From NCBI GenBank assembly GCA_009760855.2, contig WPIO01000128.1, positions 1,006,001 to 1,070,000 on the forward strand: a stretch of DNA of 64,000 nucleotides. Direction: 5' to 3'. The notes below the pieces were generated by a model that did not search any database, was not told the origin of the DNA, and saw only the letters and a list, made by a program, of their open reading frames with translations. Origin of the DNA: Cristatella mucedo. Taxonomy: Eukaryota > Bryozoa > Phylactolaemata > Cristatellidae. The position numbers and the translations under genes were made by a program. Within the stretch, counting starts at the first letter, position 1. Each line of letters begins with the position of its first letter. Shown here piece after piece: positions 26,671 to 37,068 of this stretch.

Positions 26671-28530
26671 TACTACCTGCTCTCGTCAAGCATGTCGTTA
26701 CGAGTCGTACTTTGCGTGATTTCCCGGCTAGGCCGATTGGTACCACCATGCCCCGGCCGCTGATATTTTGGGGTTCTGTTTTGCTATGCTTTCTCTAACT
26801 GCCCGTTATCACCACTTCCTGAATTTCACTTCTAGACAGTGTGGAGTTACAGTCGCTTGCTTTGAGTAAGTCTCCTTTACTAAGCGAGTTTTTTTCGCTC
26901 AAGTTAAGTCGCAGCAGGGCAAGTGGCATGTAGGCTTCAGCTATCCTGGCCATGACTTCGTAAAGGTTTTTCTAGTTACCCCGCAGGTATACATTGTATT
27001 ATTTCGCAGTATTCCCTAGCTTTTTGTTTTACAGGCAATTGAGCATGTCCCCACGTTTAGTTTAGTAACTCACGTCTTTTCCCCTTCGACCAACTTGCCG
27101 TTGAATATAGAGTTTTGGTGTATAGCCAGAATGTAAACAGGCTGGGTGGTGAACAAGACCACTCTTCATAGCTTTTAACTTGCAACCATGTCCAAGGCCC
27201 GTACACCTTTTTATTTGTAGTGCACGAGGACACATATATTTTGTTGCGGCAATACGTATCATACTGTTACAGCTAGCCCTATCAGGTAATTCCCTACCCC
27301 ACTTCGTCTTCCTGCCCCCAACTGCAGGGTCAGCGACTCGAGGGGTTTTTCCAAATCGGTGAAGACCATTCCGGCTATTTCGTTTGAAGCTGCAGCTTGC
27401 TCTCCAAGCTCAATTCCATTCGTTGACATTATAGTTTGCTTCTAGTCCATGAATTATACTTCACGTTCTCGTGGCATGTTTGACCTGCTAAGAGTAATGC
27501 TACTAGCCCGCCCCGGCAGCAAAGGCATAGGTGTTTTCTTGTTACCATGCTTTTGCTACTTGCCCCTTACCACCAAATCCCGTATTTCAGCTAACAACTG
27601 TGTAGAGTAATGTACCAGTGATTTCCTTAATGTTGGTGCACACTTTGCCGAGCTTCTGTTTGCCGGAAGCTGGAAAGCAATGGGGCAACAGCAGCTCGTG
27701 CAGCTGCTAACCTTCAATCTTAGCTTGAACGGCTGGCTTCGCTGAAACTGCTCCTTACAAATGTAGCTTGTCAGTCCTCGCAATGTTGACATCACAGACA
27801 GAGATCGTTATAGCTTTGACTTTCGGTTGCCTGGAGTTTCGCTCACTCAGTGGGAACTCAGTGGGCCAGACCATGTCGTTGCATGCATACCACCACCGTG
27901 GAAAGGCTCGAAGAACATGTGGCGATGCTGCAGCTACCACTGCTTGGGCATCCGGCTGGCAGCAGGCTACCAACGCCAGTTTGCTGCCTAAGCGACCACA
28001 CAATGTCAGCACTTTCAATGGATCTCTCTTTGGTGAGATGTGGGGAGGGGGTTGAGAATTGGTGCTTCGTCTTGCCATCAGCTTTATAGCTACGGCAAGC
28101 ATTTTTAGTTTAAGGCTGTGTATACCAATGCAGTTGTTAAATTGTATGACGACATGTTTCTGTGAATCTGCTAATTAATTATTTTGTCAATAGTTTAGCA
28201 TAATTCCAGTTTTATGTAGAGTGTTTGTACTTACGGTCTCTGTGTCCGTGGGCATACTCTGCGTGCACAGACAGACACATAGTCACACAGACACCAACAC
28301 AGACACACTCACAGACACACACCGACACATACAAACACACTGACACACTCTCACACACACAAACACAGAGATACGAACACAGACACACAAGCAGACACAG
28401 ACACCGACACACATAGAGCCAGACAGGCACACAGACATACTTTCACAAACGCACATGCACACTTTCAAATACACATACACACAGACTCACACATAGACAC
28501 ACACACGCCCACCAGCCCACACCCCCCTGC
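26671..28530. repeat. Higher-order tandem repeat unit 5 (3'-truncated)
   Basis: Only the core (26671-28225) and the CA/CAGA microsatellite (about 28265-28505) are present. The minisatellite is reduced to one or two remnant CCCACACC units, and the 131-bp array and linker are absent. The array of higher-order repeats ends here. Confidence 0.88.
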
Positions 28531-29589
28531 TTACACCAGTAGATATGAACGGCATGTAGCCTATGGCTCAATCGATGACGTCATCAATTAAACAAATCGT
28601 CCTCATATAATAAGCTCACTTTGTTCGATTATTATCTTCGTCCGATTTATTTAATGATTGCCGTCATCCTCGAGACCCTATTCTCCATACCCTTCATTTT
28701 ATATCTAATAAGAGTTCTTTGGTATGTCTATATAATAAATAAAAAATTCACAGTGATTGACGAATCCAACTAGTGGTCTTCCTTTCTAGAGGCAAGCGGG
28801 TTAACCATTGGTCCAATAAGTAAATCGGTTTGGAGACCTATTTAAATCACGTATTTGAAATTTGTCTCATTTCCCTCAACTTCTTCCCCTCTACTACCCC
28901 ACCCCTTTCCCACCCCCTGTGCGCCGCAATACTTACCTTACTTACCTTTGTACTTAAGCTTCTTGAACTAAACAAGAATGTTAAAGGATAGACGATAAAG
29001 AACGAATTAATACCGTCAATCCCGGGCAGTTGGATGGTTCGCACCCAACTCGACCCGTTAAAGATGTATACATTTGTAACCGCTCAGACAAGCTTGTTCC
29101 CCGGCTCTCTACCGGTGGACTGTGTGATGCAGTGCTGCGGTGTGGTTAGAACACAGGCAGCCAAAACTGGGTGCAGAAAGCAACAGTTTATTGTGGGCCT
29201 GTTCGTAGCGGTTACTCGCCGGCACAAGCGCTTTACGCGGCGCACACCGGACCAACGGAGTTAACTGTGCAAACTCCCGAAGTCCGAGTATAACCAACTA
29301 CCCTGTGCGTTTATGCGGCGCGTATCGGTCCGACTGAGTTAACTGCAAGAACTCCCGAAGTCCCAGTATAACTAACTACCCTATGCGCACGTCGCTACAG
29401 CACCCCAAGATACGAGCGGCTAACTGAGTAGCCGGCAGAACACAACTGAGCAGTCTAAGTTGCACTTGGCTGTCTGTCGCCGTAGGTTCGCCTCTCGTGC
29501 TCTTGAAGCGTAGTCTAGCATCGACTACCGAAGCTGCAGCCCTGGGCTCTGTCAGTCATGTCATTTATATTCCCTCTCTCTCTCGCTCT
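28531..29589. other. Host flank of element 1, no supported gene
   Basis: Bases 28560-28680 contain the perfect palindrome TGATGACGTCATCA inside a larger imperfect inverted repeat (arms about 28571-28600 and 28640-28670). Bases 29238-29390 hold two tandem copies of a ~75-bp unit (GCGGCGC...AACTCCCGAAGTCC...CTAACTACCCT). Bases 29027-29073 contain one copy of a unit (TTGGATGGTTCGCACCCAAC and following) that occurs three times at 52826-53000, on the other side of element 1. A CT-rich stretch directly precedes the insertion point. Confidence 0.55.
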
Positions 29590-29594
29590 GCCCT
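29590..29594. other. Target-site duplication, left copy (GCCCT)
   Basis: The same five bases follow the right end of the element at 52525-52529. Polintons usually make 6-bp duplications; a sixth base does not match in either direction. Confidence 0.75.
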
Positions 29595-29707
29595 TGATGA
29601 TAGGAATGTTTCCTTTTACGACATCGTCTAACTTTTCCCCAACCTCGGTTTCACCTTCGGTTGGAAAAAAATTACCCGATATCGTAAAAGGAAACATTCT
29701 ATCATCA
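29595..29707. repeat. Terminal 113-bp palindrome (hairpin), left tip
   Basis: The outermost TGATGATAG reappears as TATCATCA at 29700-29707. GAATGTTTCCTTTTACGA at 29604 is mirrored by TCGTAAAAGGAAACATTC ending at 29699. The arms pair, with a few mismatches, down to AACC/GGTT and leave a loop of about 16 bases (TCGGTTTCACCTTCGG region). The inner arm thus mimics another element terminus. Confidence 0.92.
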
Positions 29708-29841
29708 CTAAATTCGAATCATCATCAATTAGCATAAATATTTTTACCTTATATAGCAAATGTCTTCTCGAGTAGGTCAAAGAAATTCTTTCTCTTTTGA
29801 ATCTAGAAGGTTAATGAACATTGATTTCAAACCATCTACCT
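29595..29841 (+). repeat. Left terminal inverted repeat of element 1
   Basis: It matches the reverse complement of 52283-52524 with few differences. Besides the tip palindrome it includes the PolB gene-start signal TTATATAGCAAATG and about 26 codons of the PolB N-terminus. Confidence 0.93.
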
Positions 29842-29852
29842 TGTTGTACTAA
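29760..29852 (+). pseudogene. PolB N-terminal leader duplicated in the left TIR
   Basis: Thirty codons starting MSSRVGQRNSFSFESRRLMN match the first codons of the PolB gene at 52359 (minus strand), then end at TAA once the inverted repeat stops matching. It keeps the TTATATAGCAA start signal. It exists because the inverted repeat extends into the PolB gene on the other side; I infer no function. Confidence 0.8.
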
Positions 29853-29864
29853 TATTTTGTCCCA

Positions 29865-30635
29865 TTATTTTTTATATCTTTTTCTGCTAATGTCTAGCAT
29901 TCTATCAACAATGCCTCTGGCATAATTTTTTATCTTATTCAAACTTGATGGATTGTTTACTTTATCTTTTAAGAAATCAGTTGAAAATGAATCGTTTAAC
30001 ATTCCACCAATAATTAAACCCAGTTTTGCTTTTGCCGCCATGATAGCCGCCACTGTTTTAGCGTCTTCCCTAACATAAGCAGGCTGCCTAGGATCAAGAG
30101 CAATTCGGGCAGCACTTTCAGCATGAACAAGGTCTGACAGATTCCGTATTTCTGTTCTTCTTGGTTCTGACATTCAACCAGTCTCTGTATATGTATGATC
30201 GTGGATAAGCGCACGAATATCAAGATCATTAACGCCTTGGTAGCCTTGTTGCATTCTTTGAGCGAACTTAGTTACCGGACCCGCATAACTATATCTATTA
30301 GTATAATTGAAATTTCCACCAGGAACATTTTCAGATTGAACACCGTTTGGTAGTTTGAAGTGAAATTCTCTTCCTCCAGATATCTTATTTATTATATCTA
30401 CAATACCAGAACCATGCTTTCTATTTGCCTTCAACTGTTTAAGACTCAAATTCAACTGCATTCCTACTCCTTTAGCCTTATACTTTTCTATTCTTCTTTT
30501 TTGAGTATCAGTTACAAAAATAGACTTAGTACCGCTTAAATCAGCGTGTTTTAATCTTATAGAAATTGGTTCCTTAGATTTATGAATAAGATCAATTTGG
30601 TGATCAGATAGATCAAGTTTGACTTCTTTATACAT
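29865..30635 (-). pseudogene. Parvovirus-type phospholipase A2-domain protein
   Basis: The frame (start 30635, stop signal TTATATAG directly upstream) runs ~257 codons and is cut by one in-frame TGA at 30174-30176. The second half carries the PLA2-like features YSYAGPVTKF (calcium-loop region) and IHDHTY (the catalytic HDxxY motif), then a conserved helical tail (RTEIRNLSDLV, KTVAAIMAAKAKLGL). Relatives of this domain in parvovirus VP1 and other Polintons help breach endosomal membranes; that role here is inferred. The usual GxG of the calcium loop reads GPV, whereas element 2 keeps GPG. The N-half contains HGSGIVDIINKISGG, with a possible adenain site ISGG/R. Element 2 (63000-63772) has a stop at a different codon in the same region, so the ancestral gene was one frame. 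Confidence 0.8.
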
Positions 30636-30683
30636 TCTATATAAACTAAAATTATATTAAACATTTATAAAACTATGTTATAA

Positions 30684-31241
30684 ATGAATCAAGATGAAGT
30701 TACTGCTTTGAGAGAACGTGTCAATAAATTATTATCTTACAATGCTTTTACAGGTAAGTTTGTGTGGAATGAAAGTCGTGGGCGTATTTCTAGAGGAGAA
30801 GAAGCTGGAGTGATACCAGTTGGTGGTTATAGACAAATAAAAATTGATGGAAAATCGTACTTTGCTCATAGATTAGCGTGGTTGATTGTAACTGGTAAAC
30901 TACCTTTGGATGAGATTGATCACATTGATAATGATAAACTAAATAATTCCTTTAATAATTTACGTGAAGCGACTTGTGGTGAAAATCAAAGAAATAAAAG
31001 AAAACTAAAAAATAATAATTCTGGCTTTATTGGTGTGTGCTGGAGTGAACGTTCGAAAAAGTGGATGTCACGAGTAGAAGTAAATAAAGTTTCCTATTAT
31101 ATTGATTTATTTGATGATATTGAGGAAGCAGCCGTTGCTAGGGACATGGAAGCCATGCGTTTACATCTCCAATATGCAAAACTTAATTTTACTTATAGTT
31201 TAACAGAAGATAATAAAATAGTTCGTCACACTGACTTATAG
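30684..31241 (+). CDS. HNH endonuclease with AP2-type DNA-binding domain
   Basis: An intact 185-codon frame. Residues ~60-110 form an HNH_3-type nuclease core (AHRLAWLIVTGKLPLDEIDH followed by IDNDKLNNSFNNLREAT and NQRNK). Residues ~112-155 look like an AP2/ERF-type DNA-binding domain (SGFIGVCWSERSKKWMSRVE). Such HNH-AP2 proteins are common as free-standing homing-type endonucleases in phages and large DNA viruses, where they nick DNA and spread themselves. The gene is undamaged among broken neighbours, lacks the TATATAG-type start signal of the other genes, is not seen in the part of element 2 available, and its 3' end overlaps the convergent gene by 16 bp. These points suggest late acquisition. 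Confidence 0.88.
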   Translation: MNQDEVTALRERVNKLLSYNAFTGKFVWNESRGRISRGEEAGVIPVGGYRQIKIDGKSYFAHRLAWLIVTGKLPLDEIDHIDNDKLNNSFNNLREATCGENQRNKRKLKNNNSGFIGVCWSERSKKWMSRVEVNKVSYYIDLFDDIEEAAVARDMEAMRLHLQYAKLNFTYSLTEDNKIVRHTDL

Positions 31242-32336
31242 TTTTTACATCTTCGTTTGAGATCATCTCTAAGTTTAATCATTTCGTTATATATTTCTTC
31301 TTGACTCTTGCCTTGTGCAAAAAGATTACTCAATAGCATTGCACTCTCAGCTTTATAGTCACTTGTTTTACGACCACCAACAGTAGAAGCTTCTACTTTT
31401 TTTATGTCTCGTTTTAAATCTTCACTATAATTAACACCTCCTTTCTCTACAAGCTCTCTTCCCTTATTAAGGTAAGTTAATCTGTTTTTGACTTCTGAAT
31501 TCTGTACTTTATCACTTAAATCTATATCCACACCTTTTTCAAGTAATTCAATAATGTTTTTCAAGTCTAAAATAGCATTATTTAATCTTTCTTTTTGTAG
31601 TGTCAAAGCACTCATTCTCTCTTCACGAGTACTCATTTTAGGCGCTCTAGCAGTATACATTGTTTCATCTACTATTTTTTTTATCAATCCTGCAACTGCT
31701 ACAGTTATTGAAACCGCTAAACCCAACAGTTCCTATTACACTTGCTATGCTAGCGATGATGGCTGGAATAGCAGGTAAAAAGCCTCCTCTCATTTCAAGA
31801 AAGTTCTTTTTCCAAGCTATTTGATCAAGTTGAGTTGCATCCCATGAAACTTCTTCTCCAAAAGTATCAGATAAAAACTTACAAGGATCTTAATACCAAT
31901 CACTGTTTGCTTTTTCAGCTTCTAATAATATCTCATTAATGTAGAAACCTACTTCCAAACTTGCAACCATCTTTGAGAATCCTTTTTTATCTGACATTGT
32001 TTTCCAGAAGACTTGTCCATACTTTCCAGAAGATATATCATCAACAATTTCTTTTATAAACAAACCAAGATCTACTATTCCTGTTACTCCTGATAGAAAT
32101 CCTCCTAGAGCTTTTGTAGCTGTTCCAATGAACTTGAAATATTGTAATACTTTTGTAACGATCTTTGCGATCTTGTTTGAGGCCTGTAAGGACAGCTTCA
32201 TAGCAACTTTAGGTACTATTTTTATAACTGCTTTCGAACCTACTTCAGTTGCTGTTGTAATACCTGAAACCACTTCCTTAGTTGTATCTACGCCTTCTTT
32301 TATACTATCGACACCTTTTCCTTTTTTATTCTTCAT
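31226..32336 (-). pseudogene. pX/pVI-like membrane-active minor virion protein
   Basis: About 370 codons in three pieces: 32336-31890, then in the same frame after a TAA (31890-31892) to ~31720, then a frameshift into 31726-31226. The N-terminal ~140 residues are Lys-rich followed by amphipathic and hydrophobic stretches. The middle carries EMRGGFLPAIPAIIASIASV, a glycine-led hydrophobic segment reminiscent of adenovirus core protein X/pVI. MRGG/F fits the adenain cleavage pattern (M/I/L)xGG-x. The C-terminal ~150 residues are charged helices. The pX relation is inferred from pattern and context. Its start codon is only 13 bp from that of the divergent fibre-like gene at 32350. Confidence 0.6.
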
Positions 32337-32349
32337 ATATTATAAGTGA

Positions 32350-33215
32350 ATGGAAAAAGTTCGAGAGATTGATGGTTTTATTTACAGTGATCTTAACGCT
32401 AATGAAAATAGAATAACCAATTTAGCATACCCTATTAATGCTGGTGATGCAATAAATTTGAGCTATGGTTTTAGTTCAAACTTTGGAGGAAGTGTTGCTA
32501 CAAATGTTATAGGTGACTTAGCAACCGTTTCAAGTATGTCAGGGTTCCTTTCAAAGACTAATGGAAAGATGATGTCACAGTTGAATTGTAAGAATGTTTT
32601 TGGTATATCGGAAACTCTGCTGATGGAACTGTATACAGTGATTTAAGACCTCATAAAGTGATTAACTATGGACTCTTAAAAAATATGACACAAGTGTTTC
32701 AAGGTAAAGCAACTGCAAGTATGAATATGGGAGGAAAGAATATTACTAACTTAAAAGACTTTGATACTGTGACAAAACAATATGTAGATAATAATAAACA
32801 AATATCGTTTAGGTATTTTGTAGCTGGTTCTGGTACTTATCCAAGCGTATTTTATCTTGATATGCTTGGTTTAAGTATTACAGCTAATGGTAGTACAGGA
32901 GATAAATTTCAACTGCAACAACTCACACCAAGTGATAAGCCTATTGTAGCAACCACTGGAGATGTTGTTGCGTATATGATTAATCTTAAAACATTCTTTC
33001 CTGGTGTACTACCCAACTTTAAAATGGTGAGTGGTATTATGTTTGCAACCGACAAAACAAAGTCTTACGTAGAGTTATCTACTGATAATACTTATGGAGT
33101 TAGTGGTACTCTAGTTTTAATAATTAACGCTGATGGATTGTCTAGATATGCTATCGATAAATTTACTGTTGCAAGTGGAATAACTTACATTGATTTTCTT
33201 TTCACTATTGTATAG
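32350..33215 (+). pseudogene. Phage-tail-fibre-like protein 1
   Basis: About 288 codons with one frameshift near 32605 joining frames 32350-32646 and 32658-33215. The N-terminus has the repeat DLNANENRITNLAYPINAGD, and a second repeat (MNMGGKNITNL...TVTKQYVDNNK) sits mid-protein. These are the short beta-helix-type repeats (NxGGxxIxNLxxPxxxxDAVTKxYVD) seen in phage tail fibres and tail-collar proteins. The C-terminal ~150 residues, a likely globular tip, end IDFLFTIV. A role as virion spike or receptor-binding fibre is inferred. The next fibre gene begins two bases after the stop. Confidence 0.7.
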
Positions 33216-33217
33216 AA

Positions 33218-34032
33218 ATGTTTAGACCTAAAAGAAGAGGAATTGGTATAACAAATTATATTAAAAAAAGTGGTGATGTACTTACAGGTAGTTTAAGTAT
33301 GAATGGAAATTTAATGAAGGATTTAGGTGATCCTATTGATCTTGGAGATGCTGTAAATAGAAAGTATATAGATACCAATTTCGTTACAAAAGTATCAAGA
33401 GGAACTACTGCCGATGGAGATATCGATATGAAAAACTATAAATTGATAGAACTAGCAAACCCTATAAACCCTAGCGATGCTGCAACTAAAGACTATGCAG
33501 ATAGTAAATTATCAAAGACTGGTGGAAGTATCAACGGAACACTAACCATAAATGGAAATGTATCTGTTGTAGGACCTCCTACTTCTGATAATGATATTCC
33601 AAATAAATCGTATATGGACTCTAACTTTCTTAAACTAACAGGCGGAACTCTCAATGGAAATTTAGATATGAATGGATACTCTATCTTCTTAGAAAACGAC
33701 CCTGTTAATCCTACTGATGGCGTAAACTTTAGCTATATAAACAGAATATCAGACGGAAATATTACTATAATACGTTTTAGAGCAACAGTAGACGGGTCTT
33801 TAACAACAGAATTATATGGGAAAACAATTAACGGTCGTTGGATCTCTACTTTAACCGATACTATCACCCCAAGAGGTTTGTTTGTTGTTACAACATTATA
33901 TGAGTATACACCTGGAAAAAAGGTATACTACAACCCCTTCCAGAAACATTAGTTCCATTACAAGATCAGTTATACGGTGGTTATGTACTTGATGCAAAAA
34001 AAACTTGTCCAATCCTCAACTTTTATATCTAG
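33218..34032 (+). pseudogene. Phage-tail-fibre-like protein 2
   Basis: An open frame of 244 codons (start signal TTGTATAGAAATG overlapping the previous stop) with five fibre repeats: SLSMNGNLMKDLGDPIDLGD, DIDMKNYKLIELANPINPSD, GTLTINGNVSVVGPPTSDND, GNLDMNGYSIFLENDPVNPT and their (A/G)TKxYxD ends. A frameshift near 33930 removes the original C-terminus, which continues in another frame (LPETLVPLQDQLYGGYVLDA) to about 34032. This is the most repeat-rich fibre of the cluster; it is likely a trimeric shaft protein if it resembles phage homologues. Confidence 0.7.
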
Positions 34033-34087
34033 TTCAAACTTATTTGATAAAGAATTAAATATCTTTATTTATATAGAAACAACGTAA

Positions 34088-35061
34088 ATGCTTAGCAGAA
34101 GATTATTAGAAATGAATGGAACTCTAAATCTTGATAAAAATAGAATAGAAAATGTTGGTTCTACTATTACTGACTTAGACGTTGTAAGTAAAACCTTTTC
34201 AGATAATAATTATATTAGAAAAGACTCTGATGACATTGTAAGAGGAGACTTATCTGCTAAGTCAAAAAAATATGTAAACATAAGTTATCCAATGAATGAA
34301 AAAGATTTATCTTCAAAGCAGTATCTTGATATAAAAGTTGGAACAGAAGGAGGACAAGTAATAGACGGAACACTAGAAGTAGATAGATTAACTGCTAATA
34401 ACACCACTGATTGTTCATACACAAGAGAAAGAGCTTATTCAACTTTTTTTAAGAACTAATAGACTTTTTAATCATGAATCATTAATAGTAGAACGACAAA
34501 TAGGATCAAAAAGTGTTATTAACTTATCTAACAACACTACTGACGCAACCTTAGCAAAACTATCTGACATTAACTTAAAAAAGCCACTATACTCAAAGAT
34601 AACACTAAAAATAAGAGATATCAATAGAATAAATAATGATAATACTAACATTGTTAAAGATGATACTCATTATAATGTTTATGGGAGAACGGCTGAAAAT
34701 AAATCATTTGTTCTAAAAGACGATAATGCAACTAGAATACCTTACAGAACTATTACGTCTATCTATAACAGTGGAAAAGTTGTCTGAAGAATACGATAAT
34801 ATAATTACTAACTGCTATCATAGGTTCTACTCACCCAACTTTCTTCCTTCTAATTTACTTAATATACCTTATTCAGGTGTTGAAGGTGATTACATGTTGA
34901 CTTTAAGTAATTCTATAAAAAATCTTGCTATCATTGAAGAAAGTAATAAAAAAGTAATAACATTCGATCTTAGTTATCCTGTACTAAGTTACGCAGGATT
35001 TAGAACACCTAGTCCTTTAGATGTTATTGAAATTAGTTTAGTTAAGCAAGTTAGAATATAG
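34088..35061 (+). pseudogene. Phage-tail-fibre-like protein 3
   Basis: Starts 8 bp after TTATATAGAAAC and runs about 325 codons with at least two frameshifts (near 34450 and 34770). The N-terminal repeats are weaker (MNGTLNLDKNRIENVGSTIT, NISYPMNEKDLSSKQYLD). The C-terminal ~110 residues (34726-35061) form a different tip from fibres 1 and 2. It completes a three-gene fibre cluster absent from the visible part of element 2. Confidence 0.62.
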
Positions 35062-35124
35062 TAATATTAAAAAAATTAACTAACCTAACTAATTTTTATT
35101 TTTGTTTTTTATTTTTTTAATAAT

Positions 35125-35613
35125 CTAATAATCAGCAGGATTGAACTCACCACGCTTAACAGTATCATAAACTTTAACTTGATCAAGTTTCAATCTAATA
35201 TTAAGTCTTTCTTCAGAGTTGTAAGAGTCTTTAGTAACATAACTACCATCGAGAATTCCAGTAATAGAAAAGTCACTTCCAAATTTATGAACTACATCAG
35301 CAATAGAACTGAACTTCAGCTGTTTATTTTTTTGATCAAAGAATATACTTGGCTTGATACCAAAATCAATTCTAACTCCAATTGTAGACCTTTTACTCAA
35401 GTCATATCCCTTGAAATCAAGTTTCTTACTAGACCTTTCTGCAATGTCTTTAATAGATGGCATTATGTCTTCAGTGATGTAAAACCACATGTTGTAATAT
35501 TGCTTAGAATCTTTTGAAGTCCTCTCTTCAATTTGAACTCGAGCTGGTTTTCTTTTTGGAATTATGACTGAAGCGTTTTCAAGAACTACGAATTTCTTAT
35601 TTTGGATTTCCAT
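35125..35613 (-). CDS. Conserved Polinton protein of unknown function, 162 aa
   Basis: An intact frame from MEIQNKKFVVLENASVIIPK to GEFNPADY. I recognise no domain. It is clearly conserved with element 2 (62477-62968), most strongly over KPSIFFDQKNKQ(L/I)KF and (S/A)ITGIL(D/H)GSY(V/I)TK. The alternating hydrophobic pattern suggests a beta-rich protein. In both elements it lies just beyond the protease gene on the same strand. A DNA-binding or virion role is possible but unproven. Confidence 0.7.
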   Translation of the reverse strand: MEIQNKKFVVLENASVIIPKRKPARVQIEERTSKDSKQYYNMWFYITEDIMPSIKDIAERSSKKLDFKGYDLSKRSTIGVRIDFGIKPSIFFDQKNKQLKFSSIADVVHKFGSDFSITGILDGSYVTKDSYNSEERLNIRLKLDQVKVYDTVKRGEFNPADY

Positions 35614-35642
35614 TTTTATAAAGGGTAAATAATTTGTTTAAA

Positions 35643-35999
35643 TCAAATCAATAATTCAATCGTTGTTCCAAAATCAGTCAATTCCATTAGTTTTAAGAAG
35701 ATTAGACACGTTCTTACACAATCTTTCTGATTGAACTTTTGCAATTGAAATGTTTGAAAAGATGGTATATCACCGAAGTAACGTATTACCTCTGGCATTG
35801 GTGGTGCTCTAAAAGAATCAAAGTAAAAACACTTAAGTCCTTCTTTCTTAAATGCAACCCAGTGATATATTGCAAGGTCTGACTTTCCGGTGTTACAAAT
35901 AAGACATTCATTCTCTAAAGGCTTTGTCAATTCATCTCTTGCAAAGACACCTCTAAAGTTTTTTATATCTAATTCTTTTATATAGTTGTTTATTTCAAA
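35643..35999 (-). pseudogene. Adenain-like maturation cysteine protease
   Basis: The reading frame covers an adenovirus-type protease: RGVFARDEL near the N-terminus, YHWVA (catalytic His), FYFDS (Asp), FQLQ (Gln) and KDC (Cys) in the usual order, total ~118 residues, at the short end for the family. It would cut capsid precursor proteins inside the virion. No ATG is present: the frame upstream of TTGACAAAGCC opens into ATAAACAACTATATAAAAG and the expected start is missing, probably through a small deletion. The residue after the Cys is Val where element 2 has Gly. Element 2 (62082) is the closest relative and carries a stop just before the Cys codon. Confidence 0.78.
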
Positions 36000-36057
36000 G
36001 CTGATGATTTTACTTTTTTTTTAGTTTATCTATCGCACTTTTAATCTCACCAATTAT

Positions 36058-36358
36058 TTATTGTTCACTTGCTCCTCTTCCAATCCTTCTTCCTTGTGAT
36101 AAAGATCCTTCACCAACACTTCTTCCAATCCTTCTTCCTTGTGATAAAGATCCTTCACCAACAGCAACTGGAACAGCAACTGGAACAGCAACTGGAACAG
36201 GAGTACTTCTTAGTTTACTAAACTTTGATTTCTTTTTCCTACAGATTGTACAAATTTCTTTCAATCATTCCTCTCATTCCTTTTGTGCTATCCACCTCAA
36301 CATACTCCTCATGGATTGTGTCAGTCGACTTTATACACTTCATACAATAAATCTCCAT
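36058..36358 (-). pseudogene. Zinc-ribbon protein with low-complexity tail (DUF5679-like)
   Basis: The start is at 36358, divergent from the ATPase with 29 bp between. It begins MEIYCMKC, passes through STKGMRGM, has a frameshift near 36260 and resumes with CTICRKKKSKF. The two CxxC pairs ~45 residues apart make a zinc ribbon as in DUF5679 proteins of Polintons and other DNA viruses. The tail has the repeats VPVAVPVAV and two copies of GEGSLSQGRRIGR. A TAA at 36058 is followed in frame by a helical end (to ~36018) resembling the end of the element-2 copy, so the C-terminus may also be cut. Confidence 0.65.
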
Positions 36359-36387
36359 ATACAAATATAAAAAAATGTTAATATAGA

Positions 36388-37058
36388 ATGTCTTTGAAAG
36401 TTAAGCCATATGACTTTGGACAGGATACTGCTACAGGTCATGAAGAACCATTACCTAAAATACCTATTAGAGTGTTAGTTTTAGGTCCTAGTGGGTGTGG
36501 TAAGACACAATTAATAATGAATTGGATATGTTCATTAAAATTAAAGTATGATGCTTGTACTATTATTGCAACAAGTTTAGATAAACCAATGTATCGAGGA
36601 TTTATAAGTATGACAAAAGAGAACCCTGCATTTGTTTGGGTTGGTGGAGTAGATGAAATGCCAGATGTTGATTCATATAAGAAATGTAGAAATGTTGTTG
36701 TGTTAGATGATGTTATGAATGAAGATCAAAGTACTATATCAGATTATTTTACTAGAGGAAGGCATAAAAAAATGAATATATTTTATCTTTCCCAAGGATT
36801 TACAAATGTTCTTAAAAGAACTATAAGAAACAATGTAAACTCTATAATAATATTCAAACAAAACAATAACGATATAGAATACATACGTATTTCATATGTT
36901 GGTGATATAGATGTAAAGCAATTTTAAGATTGGGTTGATTCTTGTACAAGGGAAGAATTTGCTTATTGTGTTATAGATCTAACTAAGACTGAAAAAAAGG
37001 AAGATTTTGGTCTGTTGATGAAGAAGGAAAACAACTAATAACTATTTTCAATAGTTAA
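36388..37058 (+). pseudogene. A32/FtsK-type genome-packaging ATPase
   Basis: The Walker A motif GPSGCGKT lies at residues ~34-41, Walker B NVVVLDDV at ~108-115, followed by YFTRGRHKKMNIFYLSQ, the sensor-like signature of Polinton/NCLDV packaging ATPases. The gene starts 4 bp after TTAATATAG. The open frame ends at TAA 36925-36927, but homology with element 2 continues (DWVDSCTREEFAYCVIDLTK) and then shifts frame near 37000 to end at 37058. So ~45 C-terminal residues are lost. The motor core itself is unbroken. Confidence 0.88.
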
Positions 37059-37068
37059 TAGGAAAGGA

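Noticed and set aside
12436-28480. Thr/His/Asp-rich and Cys/Val-rich frames of about 100 codons in each unit
   Set aside because: They are translations of the CA/CAGA microsatellite.
28560-28680. MITE based on the TGATGACGTCATCA palindrome and inverted arms
   Set aside because: The arms are imperfect, there is no clear target duplication, and no second copy is seen in the window.
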